A stretch of DNA of 64,000 bases from Xanthomonas euroxanthea (GCF_900476395.1 NZ_UIHB01000001.1:1455385-1519384); one strand, 5' to 3'; counted from the stretch's first letter, positions 28,152-37,627 are shown. Program-made: numbers and translations. Notes: generated by a model from the letters alone, not told the origin.

Positions 28152-28735
28152 GGGTGAAAGGTTTCCAGTCGGCTGCAGATCGCTTGCAGGGTGAGCACCG
28201 CATCGGCGCCGGCATGGGCGAGCGCGGAGGCGGGCATCAGCGGTGAGGCGGCATCGTCGGGGCGCTGGATCCAGGCGCTGCCGCCGACCGCGCGCACCGC
28301 CGCCACCCCGGCGCTGCCGTCGCTGCTGGCGCCGGTGAGCAGGATCGCCAGCAGGCGCTGCCCGAACACGTCGGCAGCCGATTCGAACAAGGGGTCGATC
28401 GCCGGACGCGAGAACAGCACCGGTGCATCCATCGACAGCGACAGGCTGTCGCGCGTTTCCACCAGCAGATGGTAGTCGGGCGGGGCGATGGTCACGCTGC
28501 CGGCGAGCAGCGGCTGCTTGTCTTCGGCCTCGCGCACCGGCAAGGCGCAGCGTGCATCCATCAGCTCGGCAAGGTGGCTGGTGCGGTCGCGCGGCAGATG
28601 CAGCACCACCAGCACCGGCATCGGCAGATCCGCAGGCAGGCTGGACAACAGCGCCTGCAAGGCCACGACACCGCCGGCCGAGGCCCCGATCACCATCGCG
28701 TCGAACTGAGTTGCCGCCGTGTGCAAGACGTTCAT
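28148..28735 (-). CDS. Stand-alone CheB-type methylesterase domain
   Basis: This 195-residue protein consists of the CheB catalytic domain only. The triad is visible as S19 (VIGASAGGVVAL), H46 (VVLHLPRDRTS) and D139 (LLTGASSDGSAG). CheB removes methyl groups from, or deamidates, chemoreceptor glutamates. No receiver domain is attached, so control must come from a partner, perhaps the adjacent kinases. It overlaps cheR and the next kinase by four bases each. Confidence 0.92.
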   Translation of the reverse strand: MNVLHTAATQFDAMVIGASAGGVVALQALLSSLPADLPMPVLVVLHLPRDRTSHLAELMDARCALPVREAEDKQPLLAGSVTIAPPDYHLLVETRDSLSLSMDAPVLFSRPAIDPLFESAADVFGQRLLAILLTGASSDGSAGVAAVRAVGGSAWIQRPDDAASPLMPASALAHAGADAVLTLQAICSRLETFHP

Positions 28736-29559
28736 GCGGCCGCCTTGCGGAACAGGCGCTGCTCGCGCGCCACGGTTTCGAATGCCTGCGCATGCGCGCC
28801 GAACTGCAGCGACTCCTTGCTGCCCAGGCCCAGGAAGCCTCGATGCACCAGCGCATCGTAAAACAGGCCCACTGCACGGTCCTGCAGGCTGCGGTTGAAA
28901 TAGATCAGCACGTTACGGCACGACACCAGGTGCACTTCGGAGAACACCGTATCGGTGGCCAGGCTGTGATCGGCGAATACGATATTGCGCTTCAGACGGC
29001 GGTCGAACACCGCGCCATCGTAGGCGGTGGTGTAGTAGTCGGACAGCGAGCTGCGGCCGCCGGCGTCCAGATAATTGCGGCTGAACTGCGCAATGCGGTC
29101 GATGCCGAAGGCGCCGGCTTCGGCCATGCCCAAGGCTTCGGGATTGATGTCGGTGGCGTAGATCACCGCCTTTTCCAGCAGCCCTTCTTCGTGCAGCAGG
29201 ATCGCCAGCGACCAGACTTCCTCGCCGGTGCTGCAGCCGGCCACCCACAGCTTGATCGACGGATAGGTACGCAACACCGGCACCACATGTTCGCGCAGGA
29301 CGCGAAAGTAGGCCGGGTCACGGAACATCTCCGACACCTGCACGGTGAAGAACTGCATCGCCTGCGCGAAGGTGTCAGGTTCGTGCAGCAGGCGGTGCTG
29401 CAGGTCGGCCACGCGCGTGCATTCCATGCGCGCCATCGCGTGGCGCATGCGCCGGCGCAGCGAGGACACCGCGTAATCGCGGAAGTCGTAGTGATAGCGC
29501 TGGTAGACCGCTTCCAGCAGCACCCGCAGCTCCAGATCGAACAGCTCCACCGCATTCAT
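28732..29559 (-). CDS. CheR-type protein-glutamate methyltransferase
   Basis: This 275-residue SAM-dependent methyltransferase has the CheR N-terminal helical domain (residues 1-75) and the catalytic domain with SAM motif VAGCSTGEEVWSLA, ATDINPEAL and the family signature VSCRNVLIYFN. It methylates receptor glutamates. The start MNAVELFDLEL at 29559 overlaps the stop of the upstream kinase by four bases; the frame upstream is only the antiparallel shadow. No chemoreceptor is encoded in this operon. Confidence 0.93.
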   Translation of the reverse strand: MNAVELFDLELRVLLEAVYQRYHYDFRDYAVSSLRRRMRHAMARMECTRVADLQHRLLHEPDTFAQAMQFFTVQVSEMFRDPAYFRVLREHVVPVLRTYPSIKLWVAGCSTGEEVWSLAILLHEEGLLEKAVIYATDINPEALGMAEAGAFGIDRIAQFSRNYLDAGGRSSLSDYYTTAYDGAVFDRRLKRNIVFADHSLATDTVFSEVHLVSCRNVLIYFNRSLQDRAVGLFYDALVHRGFLGLGSKESLQFGAHAQAFETVAREQRLFRKAAA

Positions 29560-32500
29560 TGCCGCGAGCACCACACACGGCACAGCGACACCAGCTTGTC
29601 CACGTCGATGGGCTTGGCGATGTAATCGTTGGCGCCGGCCTCCAGGCAGCGTTCGCGATCGTCGGCCATGGCCTTGGCGGTCAGCGCGATGATCGGCAGA
29701 TCCTGCCATTGGCGATTGGCGCGGATCTGGCGCATCGCGGTCAGCCCGTCCATCTCCGGCATCATGATGTCCATCAACACCAGGTCCACCTCGTGCTTGG
29801 CCAGATGTTCCAGCGCCTCGCGGCCGTTGCGGGCGATCTGCAGCGTCACGCCGAGCGGTTCGAGCACGCTGGAGAGCGCGAAGATGTTGCGCACATCGTC
29901 TTCGGCCAGCAGCACGGTGGCGCCGTCCAGTACCGCGTCGCGGCGGCGCGCTTCGCGCAGCAGGCGTTGCTGGTCGCTGGGCAGCGAGGCTTCCACGCTG
30001 TGCAGGAACAGCGTCACCTCATCGAGCAGACGCTCGGGCGAGCGCACCCCCTTGATGATGATGCTCTTGGAATACCGGCGCAGGCGCTGTTCCTCGTCGC
30101 GGGTGAGCGCGCGCCCGGTGTAGACGATGACTGGCGGAAACGCCACCGCGTCGTTGCCGGCCATGCGTTCGAGCAGGTCGTAGCCACTGCCGTCGGGCAG
30201 CGCCAGATCGGTGACCATGCAGTCGAAGGTCGAGCCGGCCAGCTGCTGCATCGCGTCGGCAATGCTGCCCACCGCGATGATGTCCAGCTGGTCGCGCGCC
30301 AGCAACAATTGCAGATTCGCACGCAGGGCGCTGTCGTCTTCGACGATCAACAGGCGGCGCACCGCGCGGGCATTGGTGTCTTCCAGTTGCCGGATCGCAC
30401 CTGCCAGCAGCTCGCGCGTGGCCGGCTTGATCAAATAGCCCACCGCGCCCAGTTCCAGCGCGATCTGGCTGCGCTCCAGCGCCGATACCACATGCACCGG
30501 AATGTGGCGCGTGGCCGGATCGCGCTTGAGGCGTTCGAGCACGCTCAGTCCGGACGCATCCGGCAGGCCGAGGTCGAGCAGGATGCCGCTGGGGCGCAGT
30601 TCGGCTGCCAGGCGCAGCGCTTCTTCGGCGCTGGGCGCCACCACGCAGTCGAAATCCAGTTCGTGCGCCAGGTCGACCAGGGCCTGCGCAAAGCGTGCTT
30701 CGTCTTCCACTGCCAGAATCAGCCGGCCGGGGCGGGTGCGTTGGTCGCGATCGTCGTCGGCGCGCTGCAGCGGCGCAGTGGCGGTTGCCGGAATCGGCAG
30801 CGGCAGCGGCATCCCGGTGGACGCCACCGTGGCGCGCCCATCAAGCCGCGAGGCCATGGCCGTGCCGCTGGCGAACCGCGACGACGGCGTGCCGCCGAGT
30901 GCCGCGCCCGCGTTTGCCGGCGCGGCCATCGCCAGCTCGGCCGGGGCGCCGTCGATCGGCAATTCCAGCGTAAAACAGCTGCCGCGCCCCGGCTGGCTGT
31001 CCACGCGGATGCTGCCGCCCATGCGCTGGGCCAGATCGCGCGAGATCGACAAGCCCAGGCCGGTGCCGCCATAGCGACGGCGTGTGCTGCCATCGGCCTG
31101 ACGGAACGCTTCGAAGATGATCTCGGTCTGTTCGTGCGCGATGCCGATGCCGGTGTCGTTGACCTTGAACAGCACCCGGCCCGGCGTATGCGCCTGGATC
31201 GACAGGCTGACGCTGCCGTGCTCGGTGAACTTGATCGCATTGGCCAGCAGGTTCTTGAGGATCTGCTGCAGGCGTTGGCTGTCGACGACCAGTTGCGTCG
31301 GTGCATCGGATTCGGCAGCCAGCTGCAGGGCCAGGCCTTTCTGGCGCGCCAGCGGCTCGAAGGTTTCGCGCAGGCGCTGTACCACCGAGTTGGTGGCGAT
31401 GGTTTCGTCGGCCAGTTCCACATGCCCGGCCTCGATCTTGGACAGGTCGAGAATGTCGTTGATCAACGCCAGCAGATCGTTGTTGGACGACAGGATCGCC
31501 TGTGCGTACTTCACCTGCTCGGGGCTGAGCGTGCCGTCCTTGTTGTCCGCCAGCAGCTTGGCCAGGATCAACGCGCTGTTGAGCGGCGTACGCAACTCGT
31601 GCGACATGTTGGCCAGAAACTCGGATTTGTAGCGCGAGGCGGTGGACAGCTCGTTGCTGTTGCGCACCAGCTGATTCTGCGCCACCAGCAAGGCCTGCTT
31701 CTGCGCTTCCAGTGCCTGGGTGCGTTCTTCCAGCTGCACATTGGTCTGTTCGAGTTCGGCTTGCTGCATCTCCAGATCGCTCTGCGATTGCTGCAGGCTG
31801 CGGCTCTGTTCCTCCAGCTCCTCGTTGGCCACGCGCAGCTCTTCCTGCTGGGTCTGCAGTTCTTCGCTTTGACGCTGGGTTTCTTCCAGCAGGGCCACCA
31901 GCTGTGCGCGCAGCAATGCCGTGCGCAAGGCCAGGCCGATGTTTTCGCCGCAGCGTGCGAGCAGCTCTTCTTCGCGCGTGCGGGCGATGCCCGGTGCGGC
32001 GGCGCGGCCCAGCTCGAGAATGCCGATCACCCGCCCATCGGCGATGACCGGCGCCAGCAGCAGCTCCTGGCAGGCGCTGCGGCCCAGGCCGGAAGCGATC
32101 TGCAGATGTCCGGCGTCCACGCCGCGCACCCGGCGTACCGTGCCGCCACGCAAGGCCTCGCCGAGTTGGCCGGCATCGGTCGGCAGCGTCCTGGATACAT
32201 CGGCCGGCAGCGCGGTGCCGCCGGTCAGCCGCAGGCGGTCGCCTTCGATGCGATACAACGCGCCGACCTGGGCATCCAGCGTGTCGCACAGTGCCTGCAC
32301 GGCCGCATTGGCCAGATCGTCCGGGCTGTGGTCGCCGCGCAGACTGGCTTCGACGGTGTTTTCGGCCTGCTGCAGCCATAACGCCAGTTCGGCCTGACGG
32401 CGCGCGCGGATGGCCTGCATCACCACCAGCGCCATCGCCAGGAACGAGACCCCACCGATGCTGCGGTTGATCGAGGAGAAACTCGAACTGGTACTGGCCG

Positions 32501-32723
32501 GCGCCAGCTTGAAACCGACTGCCAGCAGCAGGCACGACAGCGCGGCGACCACCAGTGGCGCCTGCACGCGATTCTGGAAGACCGTCACGCCCACTGCGAC
32601 GAAGTAGGTCAGCCACACTGCATAGCCGAGTGGGGTGACCAACTCCACGCCGAGTGTTCCCGCCATCAGGGCCCCCGCGATCACCCACACCCAGCGGTCG
32701 CGTGTGGTCGAGATGTTCTGCAT
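29556..32723 (-). CDS. Membrane hybrid histidine kinase with GAF and three receivers
   Basis: This 1055-residue protein heads the four-gene operon. Residues about 10-105 contain three or four membrane helices; a GAF domain follows (about 130-270), then a long Gln/Glu-rich coiled coil (275-360) and HisKA with H375 (FLANMSHELRTPLNSA). The HATPase (NLLANAIKFTEHG, GTGLGLSISRDL) precedes three receivers (ILLDLGLPDASG, MVTDLALPDGSG, LVLMDIMMPEMDG). The architecture resembles sensors that operate with CheR/CheB. The ligand is unknown. The gene is divergent from the PAS kinase on the plus strand. Confidence 0.93.
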   Translation of the reverse strand: MQNISTTRDRWVWVIAGALMAGTLGVELVTPLGYAVWLTYFVAVGVTVFQNRVQAPLVVAALSCLLLAVGFKLAPASTSSSFSSINRSIGGVSFLAMALVVMQAIRARRQAELALWLQQAENTVEASLRGDHSPDDLANAAVQALCDTLDAQVGALYRIEGDRLRLTGGTALPADVSRTLPTDAGQLGEALRGGTVRRVRGVDAGHLQIASGLGRSACQELLLAPVIADGRVIGILELGRAAAPGIARTREEELLARCGENIGLALRTALLRAQLVALLEETQRQSEELQTQQEELRVANEELEEQSRSLQQSQSDLEMQQAELEQTNVQLEERTQALEAQKQALLVAQNQLVRNSNELSTASRYKSEFLANMSHELRTPLNSALILAKLLADNKDGTLSPEQVKYAQAILSSNNDLLALINDILDLSKIEAGHVELADETIATNSVVQRLRETFEPLARQKGLALQLAAESDAPTQLVVDSQRLQQILKNLLANAIKFTEHGSVSLSIQAHTPGRVLFKVNDTGIGIAHEQTEIIFEAFRQADGSTRRRYGGTGLGLSISRDLAQRMGGSIRVDSQPGRGSCFTLELPIDGAPAELAMAAPANAGAALGGTPSSRFASGTAMASRLDGRATVASTGMPLPLPIPATATAPLQRADDDRDQRTRPGRLILAVEDEARFAQALVDLAHELDFDCVVAPSAEEALRLAAELRPSGILLDLGLPDASGLSVLERLKRDPATRHIPVHVVSALERSQIALELGAVGYLIKPATRELLAGAIRQLEDTNARAVRRLLIVEDDSALRANLQLLLARDQLDIIAVGSIADAMQQLAGSTFDCMVTDLALPDGSGYDLLERMAGNDAVAFPPVIVYTGRALTRDEEQRLRRYSKSIIIKGVRSPERLLDEVTLFLHSVEASLPSDQQRLLREARRRDAVLDGATVLLAEDDVRNIFALSSVLEPLGVTLQIARNGREALEHLAKHEVDLVLMDIMMPEMDGLTAMRQIRANRQWQDLPIIALTAKAMADDRERCLEAGANDYIAKPIDVDKLVSLCRVWCSRQ

Positions 32724-32878
32724 GACGGCGCGGACCTGACTGGGGGGCGGTCATGGTAGCCGATAAGTTTCACGCGCAAATCGCCAGTATTTTGACGCTT
32801 TGCAGTCGGGTCGGCTTGCACGCAGCCTTCACGCACCCGTCACTATGGTCGCGCGCTTTTCCGGGGAAAAGTCGCGCG

Positions 32879-34042
32879 ATGGATGCGGAGACGGCCGTCG
32901 ACAGTGCGGGGCCGCTTTCTCACGACAGCCGGCAGTGCCAGCTGTTGGTGCAGAGCGTGTCCAATTACGCGATCTACATGCTCGATACGGGCGGCCATGT
33001 GTGCAGCTGGAATCCCGGTGTCGAGCGCATCAAGGGCTATACCGCCGCCGAGGTCATTGGCTCGCACTTCTCGCGTTTCTACCTGCCCGAGGACGTGCAA
33101 CGCGGCGAGCCGGCGCAGAATCTGGACACCGCCAAGCGCGAAGGGCGCTTTGCCACCGAGGGCTGGCGGCTGCGCAAGGACGGCAGCCGCTTCTGGGCGA
33201 GCGTGGCGATCGAACCGGTGCTGGAATTCGGCGTCCTGGTCGGGTTTGCCAAGGTCACCTGCGACATCGACCAGCGACACCAGGCGCAGCAGCTGTTGCA
33301 GCAGGCGCAGCACGCCCTGCTGCAATCGCAGAAGGTGGATGCGCTGGGCCGCCTGACGCTCGGCATGGCGCACGATTTCAACAATCTGCTGACCGTGATG
33401 GTGACCAGCCTGGATCTGATCGCGCTGCGTGCCGGCGACGATGCGCGCACGCGCATGCTGGTGGAAGCAGCGCAGACCGCAGTCGATCGTGGCACCTTGC
33501 TGACGCGCCAACTGCTGTCCTTTGCACGCGGGCAGCGGCTGATTCCCGAGCGCCATGGCGCCAACGCGGTGGTGACGCGCTCGCTGGAGCTGCTGCGGCG
33601 TGCCTGCCCGGCCGGGATCGTGCTGTCGCTGGCGTTCGCCGAGCAGTTGCCCGATATCCGCGTGGACCCTGGCCAACTGGAAGCGGCCTTGCTCAATCTG
33701 GTGTTCAATAGCTGCGATGCCATGCCTGGCGGCGGCAACATCGTGCTGGAAACGGCCGTACAGCAGCGTGTTGCGCCGTCCGATCCGCATGGCCAGCCGT
33801 GCAATTACGTCAGTATCGCCGTGCGCGATGACGGCCCCGGCATGTCCGCGCACGTGGCGCGATGCGCCAGTGAGCCGTTTTTCACCACCAAGGACGTGGG
33901 CAAGGGCTCGGGCCTGGGATTGAGCCAGGTGTATGGCTTCGCCTCCCAGTCCGGCGGCTTCGTCGAGCTGGACACCGCTCCCGCCCGCGGCACCACCGTT
34001 ACCCTGTTTCTCCCGGCCATCGAGGAGGCTGAGCATGACTGA
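32879..34042 (+). CDS. PAS-domain sensor histidine kinase
   Basis: This soluble kinase of 387 residues has a PAS domain (about 22-130, NYAIYMLDTGGHVCSWNPGV), HisKA with H165 (LTLGMAHDFNNLLTVM) and HATPase (NLVFNSCDAMPGGG, GSGLGLSQVYGF). The PAS core suggests a small-molecule, light or redox input, which cannot be decided here. The start is uncertain: ATG 32879 gives a compact PAS protein, while ATG 32753 is in frame behind a G-rich Shine-Dalgarno but lies only 30 bases from the divergent gene. It overlaps the next response regulator by eight bases. Confidence 0.9.
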   Translation: MDAETAVDSAGPLSHDSRQCQLLVQSVSNYAIYMLDTGGHVCSWNPGVERIKGYTAAEVIGSHFSRFYLPEDVQRGEPAQNLDTAKREGRFATEGWRLRKDGSRFWASVAIEPVLEFGVLVGFAKVTCDIDQRHQAQQLLQQAQHALLQSQKVDALGRLTLGMAHDFNNLLTVMVTSLDLIALRAGDDARTRMLVEAAQTAVDRGTLLTRQLLSFARGQRLIPERHGANAVVTRSLELLRRACPAGIVLSLAFAEQLPDIRVDPGQLEAALLNLVFNSCDAMPGGGNIVLETAVQQRVAPSDPHGQPCNYVSIAVRDDGPGMSAHVARCASEPFFTTKDVGKGSGLGLSQVYGFASQSGGFVELDTAPARGTTVTLFLPAIEEAEHD

Positions 34043-34403
34043 ACCCCTGCGTCTGTTGATGGTGGAAGATCAGCAGGAATTGCGCGAACTGATCGGCGAG
34101 GCGCTGCGCGATGCAGGCATCACCGTCGAGACCGCCGACGACGGCCATAGCGCCCTGCGCATGCTGCGCGAGAATGGCCCCTATGATGTGGTCTTCAGCG
34201 ATGTCCGCATGCCCAACGGCATGTCGGGCATCGAACTGAGCGAACACGTGGCGCAACTGCTGCCGCAGGCGCGGGTGATCCTGGCCTCGGGATTCGCAAA
34301 GGCGCAGTTGCCACCGCTGCCGGCGCGGGTGGATTTCCTGCCCAAGCCGTATCGCCTGCGTCAGCTGATCGACGTGTTGAAAGGTGTTGCAGCCAACGCC
34401 TGA
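34035..34403 (+). CDS. Single-domain response regulator
   Basis: This 122-residue receiver has the acidic pair in MVEDQQEL, phospho-acceptor D56 (VVFSDVRMPNGMSG), LASGF in the switch position and KPY with the conserved Lys. No output domain is present, so it must work by protein interaction or phosphotransfer. GAGGAGG lies ahead of the ATG. It overlaps the PAS kinase stop, forming a two-gene unit. Confidence 0.93.
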   Translation: MTEPLRLLMVEDQQELRELIGEALRDAGITVETADDGHSALRMLRENGPYDVVFSDVRMPNGMSGIELSEHVAQLLPQARVILASGFAKAQLPPLPARVDFLPKPYRLRQLIDVLKGVAANA

Positions 34404-34499
34404 GCGCTGGCTGCGCCGGTCGCGCGCTGCCGAAGCCGCTGCACGGAATTGCGCGGCCATCGTGCAGCGCCTTCGCCGGGACTGCTGCATGGATGCCGC

Positions 34500-35849
34500 T
34501 CAACGGCTCTGGTAATACACCTTGTCGATGGCGATCTCCACCGGCGCGGCGGGTGGATCGGCCACCAGCATGAACATCTGTTTGACCGCCTGCAGGTCCA
34601 GATCGTAGAACGCACTGAAGGGAATGCTCACCTCGTGCCAGGCGCCGTCGCGCACCAGGCCGTACTGATTGCCGCCAGTGGCGAAATCCACCCAGCTGTC
34701 GCCGAAGCTGGTGTTGATGCCGATCTTGAACGTCGACGGCGTGGTGGTTTTCAGCTGCAGCTTCAGCGCGCCGCCGGCGTAGGCGGCCATGTTGCGATAG
34801 TCGGTCTGGATGCCCAGGCCATACCAGGCACCGGCGTTGGCGCGGTACGCCATCACGTTGCTGCCTTCGAACGGCGCCTGCGCAATCGGGGTGAGGTTGT
34901 TCCACAGATACAGCTCGGCATCCTGGCCGAACTGCAGCCGTCCGCTGGTGTCGGCCTGCTCGGTGAACACGCCAAAGCGCCCTGCCGGCGCGGCATGTTG
35001 CGCGCCCACGTACAGCTGCGAACCGGGATTTTGATACAGGCGGATGTAATCGACCTCCATCCTGCCCGGCAGCGGCGCGGTCACCGCCGCAGGCGAGGTG
35101 ATGCCGGTATAGGTGCCGCCCACGGCGAGATTGAGCAGCAGATACTGCTGCTGATGGAATTCGTGCAGCGAGGCGCCCTCGATATTGGAGATCGCAAATT
35201 CGAAGTATTGCTGGCCGTCGATGGACACGCGGATGAACTGCGGGTCCCAGGTCATGCGGTACACATGGAAGTCGGCATGCAGATCCACCGGGCTGGTGTA
35301 GCTGGTGTCGTAGTCTGCTTGCTGGCCGTTGTAGTCCCAGTGCACGGCGGCGCCGATACGGCGATTGGCGGTGCCATTGGCGATCGCCGCGGCCATGCCG
35401 GCTTCCATCAGGTCGATCTCGCCACGGCCTGGCCACACGCCGATGGTGCCCAGCATCCAGTATGCCGGCCACAGCCCGTTGCCCACCACCGGCGTCTTGA
35501 TGCGCGCTTCCAGCGTGCCGTACTTGAAATGCATGCGGCCTTCGGTCTTCAGGCGCGCCGAGGTGAACGGCATGCCCTGGAACGCTTCGCGCCGCGCTTC
35601 GATCACCAGCCGGCCATTCTCGATGCGCGCGTTTTCGGCGCGGCTGGTGTAGTACTGCATCTCGCCATTGCCCCAGCCGCACAAGCCGATCTGGCAGCCG
35701 TTGCCGACATCGTAGGTCCACTTGTTGCCATCGATGCCGGGCCCATTGAAGTTGTCCTCCCACACCAGGGTTTGCGCGTGCGCGCCTGGTGGCATCGCCA
35801 CGGCCCAGAGCAGGGCGAGCTGCACAGCGGCACTGCGTCGCGTGTTCAT
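34500..35849 (-). CDS. GH16 beta-glucanase, secreted
   Basis: This 449-residue secreted glycoside hydrolase has a signal peptide (MNTRRSAAVQ to PPGAHAQ) and a GH16 catalytic domain (about 28-280) with the catalytic motif GEIDLMEAG and aromatic substrate-site residues (LWPAYWMLG). GH16 enzymes of this type cut beta-1,3 or beta-1,3-1,4 glucans. The C-terminal 150 residues (WYGLGIQTDYRNMAAYAGG to EIAIDKVYY) form a jelly-roll-like, probably carbohydrate-binding module. Start 35849 follows GGAGA and begins the signal peptide. Confidence 0.9.
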   Translation of the reverse strand: MNTRRSAAVQLALLWAVAMPPGAHAQTLVWEDNFNGPGIDGNKWTYDVGNGCQIGLCGWGNGEMQYYTSRAENARIENGRLVIEARREAFQGMPFTSARLKTEGRMHFKYGTLEARIKTPVVGNGLWPAYWMLGTIGVWPGRGEIDLMEAGMAAAIANGTANRRIGAAVHWDYNGQQADYDTSYTSPVDLHADFHVYRMTWDPQFIRVSIDGQQYFEFAISNIEGASLHEFHQQQYLLLNLAVGGTYTGITSPAAVTAPLPGRMEVDYIRLYQNPGSQLYVGAQHAAPAGRFGVFTEQADTSGRLQFGQDAELYLWNNLTPIAQAPFEGSNVMAYRANAGAWYGLGIQTDYRNMAAYAGGALKLQLKTTTPSTFKIGINTSFGDSWVDFATGGNQYGLVRDGAWHEVSIPFSAFYDLDLQAVKQMFMLVADPPAAPVEIAIDKVYYQSR

Positions 35850-36244
35850 GCGTGCTTCTCCAGAAAGTGGACCGATGTCCATGGAGACGTGACGCTGCGC
35901 AGCGGCTACTTCAGTGTCAAAGCAATTGTGTGGCGCGTTTCAGTTCCGTGGTGTTCATTCCGGAATATTCCATCATTGGCATGACGGCGGTCGCAGACTG
36001 CATGCACCGGATGTTGCGCGGCAGCAGCTGGCTGCGAATGTCCGCTGCCGGCAGGTGGCATGCGCAGCGTCCAGGTCGGAACATTCAAGCGGGGGAGATG
36101 GCGGGTCGACGATGCATGCGAGCGCGTGCAGCCTCTGCAGCAATGCCTCGTCTTGAACGCCACTGCGGCAGGCAAGGCGCATGCTGCTGCGCATCGGTAC
36201 GCTTGCCGTACGGCCGTTTCCGGGCATGCTCGCGCACGCCCGAC
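35850..36244. other. Gap between GH16 and DUF2798 genes
   Basis: These 395 bases hold the GH16 promoter (a TTGACA hexamer reads on the minus strand at 35915-35920 without a clear -10) and the 3' flank of the DUF2798 gene. No further gene is supported. Confidence 0.45.
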
Positions 36245-36520
36245 TCAATGCCCGGCGTGCACCGTCCACGCCACCAGTCGTATCACCAGCGGGCGCACCA
36301 CCAGCACGCAGCAGAATGCGGTAGGCATCGCAATGCGGTAGGCGTCCAGCACGCGCCACAGGTAGCCGGGGGCCAGGCCGGTATTGGCGCCCGTGATCAC
36401 CAGGCACATCAGCAGGGCCATGATCGCGGCCATGTAGAACGCGAACACGAACGGGGTGGTGCGCACGCCGAGTTTCCAGCGCGGGCGCATCAACGGGGAG
36501 GAAGGGGGAGATGTCGACAT
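36245..36520 (-). CDS. DUF2798 membrane protein
   Basis: This 91-residue protein has two membrane helices (about residues 22-44 and 60-84) in the DUF2798 pattern: FVFAFYMAAIMALLMCLVITGANTG and AYRIAMPTAFCCVLVVRPLVIRLV. The function is unknown. The ATG at 36520 is preferred because the family lacks the basic 14-residue extension of the longer frame. It is divergent from a LysR regulator with about 135 bases between, so LysR may control it. Confidence 0.88.
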   Translation of the reverse strand: MSTSPPSSPLMRPRWKLGVRTTPFVFAFYMAAIMALLMCLVITGANTGLAPGYLWRVLDAYRIAMPTAFCCVLVVRPLVIRLVAWTVHAGH

Positions 36521-36607
36521 GCAATGGCCTCGGTTGCCGCGGATCGGCACGATGGGCAGCACTGTAGGGACGCCACCGCGGCCGGGGTAGATCGCGTAGC
36601 CTTGCGG

Positions 36608-36629
36608 CTTACGTAAGAAAAACTTACGA
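36608..36629. promoter_or_regulatory. Palindromic operator candidate in the LysR/DUF2798 region
   Basis: A perfect 10-bp palindrome CTTACGTAAG (36608-36617) is followed six bases later by a half site CTTACGA. It lies 30-48 bases before the LysR ATG, in the divergent promoter. This is a candidate binding site of the LysR protein. Confidence 0.45.
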
Positions 36630-36655
36630 ATCGTTTGGTAATACTTGCCTATTCA

Positions 36656-37627
36656 ATGAATATTCTTCAGTCCATCCGCAGCTTTGTCAGCACTGTCGAT
36701 GCCGGCAGCATTGCCGGAGGCGCCAAGTTGCTGGGGATCAGTGCCGCCGCAGTCAGCCAGAACATCGCGCGTCTGGAACAGCATCTGGGCGTGCGTCTGC
36801 TGCACCGGACCACGCGCAGCCTGGCGCTGACCGAGCGCGGCACGCTGTACTTCGAACAGGTGCGGCAGCTGGAGCGCGATCTGGAGCGCGCGCGGCAATC
36901 GGTGGCCGGGCCGCAGCAGGCGCCGGCGGGACGATTGCGGGTGGCCAGCACCGCGGCCTTCGCGCGGCACGTACTCGCCCCGATGCTGCCGGCCCTGCGT
37001 CAGCAGTATCCGCAGCTGGAGATCGAGCTGCTGTGTACCGACCGGGCTGTGCAGCACGCTCAGGAAAGCGTGGATGTCAGCCTGCGCATCGAAGCGCAGC
37101 TGGAAGACGGCCTGGTGGCGCGCTGCATCGCCCAGGTGCCGCTGGTGGTCTGCGCAGCGCCCGAGTATCTGGCGCGCTGCGGGACGCCGCAGACCGCGGA
37201 CGACTTGAAGTATCACGATTGCCTGCTGCTGCGTTACCCGGTCGACGGACGCTGCCTGCCATGGAATTTCGTGCGCAATGGCGTGCGCTTCCAGCCGGAG
37301 CTGGGCAAGGCGATGGTCAGCGACGATATCGATGCGCTCGCCACCATGGCCACCGCCGGCGGCGGCATCGCGCGCCTGGCCGCTTATGTGGTGCAGCCTT
37401 ATCTGCAGCGCGGCCAGCTGCAGCCGCTGTTTGTCTCAGCTCTCGGCAGCACCGCCCAGGCATTGCCGGAACCGCTGCGTATCTACCTCTGCGTCGCCGA
37501 CCGCCGCGACTTCACCCCCAAGGTGCGTGCCTTCATGCAGCACGTACTCGAACGCCTGCCCGTGCAATGGCGTATCGCCGAACCCACGCTGGCGCCTGCG
37601 CCCGCCCAAGCGGCAACCGGGGTATAG
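36656..37627 (+). CDS. LysR-family transcriptional regulator
   Basis: This 323-residue regulator has an N-terminal winged helix (SFVSTVDAGSIAGGAKLLGI, SAAAVSQNIARLEQHLGVRL, TTRSLALTERG) and a substrate-binding domain from about residue 90. It resembles the CrgA/DhcR-like subgroup of LysR proteins. The start MNILQSIRSF at 36656 matches the family; ATG 36635 is in frame but less likely. Divergence from the DUF2798 gene suggests that gene as a target. Confidence 0.93.
   Translation: MNILQSIRSFVSTVDAGSIAGGAKLLGISAAAVSQNIARLEQHLGVRLLHRTTRSLALTERGTLYFEQVRQLERDLERARQSVAGPQQAPAGRLRVASTAAFARHVLAPMLPALRQQYPQLEIELLCTDRAVQHAQESVDVSLRIEAQLEDGLVARCIAQVPLVVCAAPEYLARCGTPQTADDLKYHDCLLLRYPVDGRCLPWNFVRNGVRFQPELGKAMVSDDIDALATMATAGGGIARLAAYVVQPYLQRGQLQPLFVSALGSTAQALPEPLRIYLCVADRRDFTPKVRAFMQHVLERLPVQWRIAEPTLAPAPAQAATGV

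Noticed and set aside
29559..32381. 940-codon plus-strand open frame opposite the large hybrid kinase
   Set aside because: Shadow frame; the opposite strand encodes complete kinase and receiver motifs.
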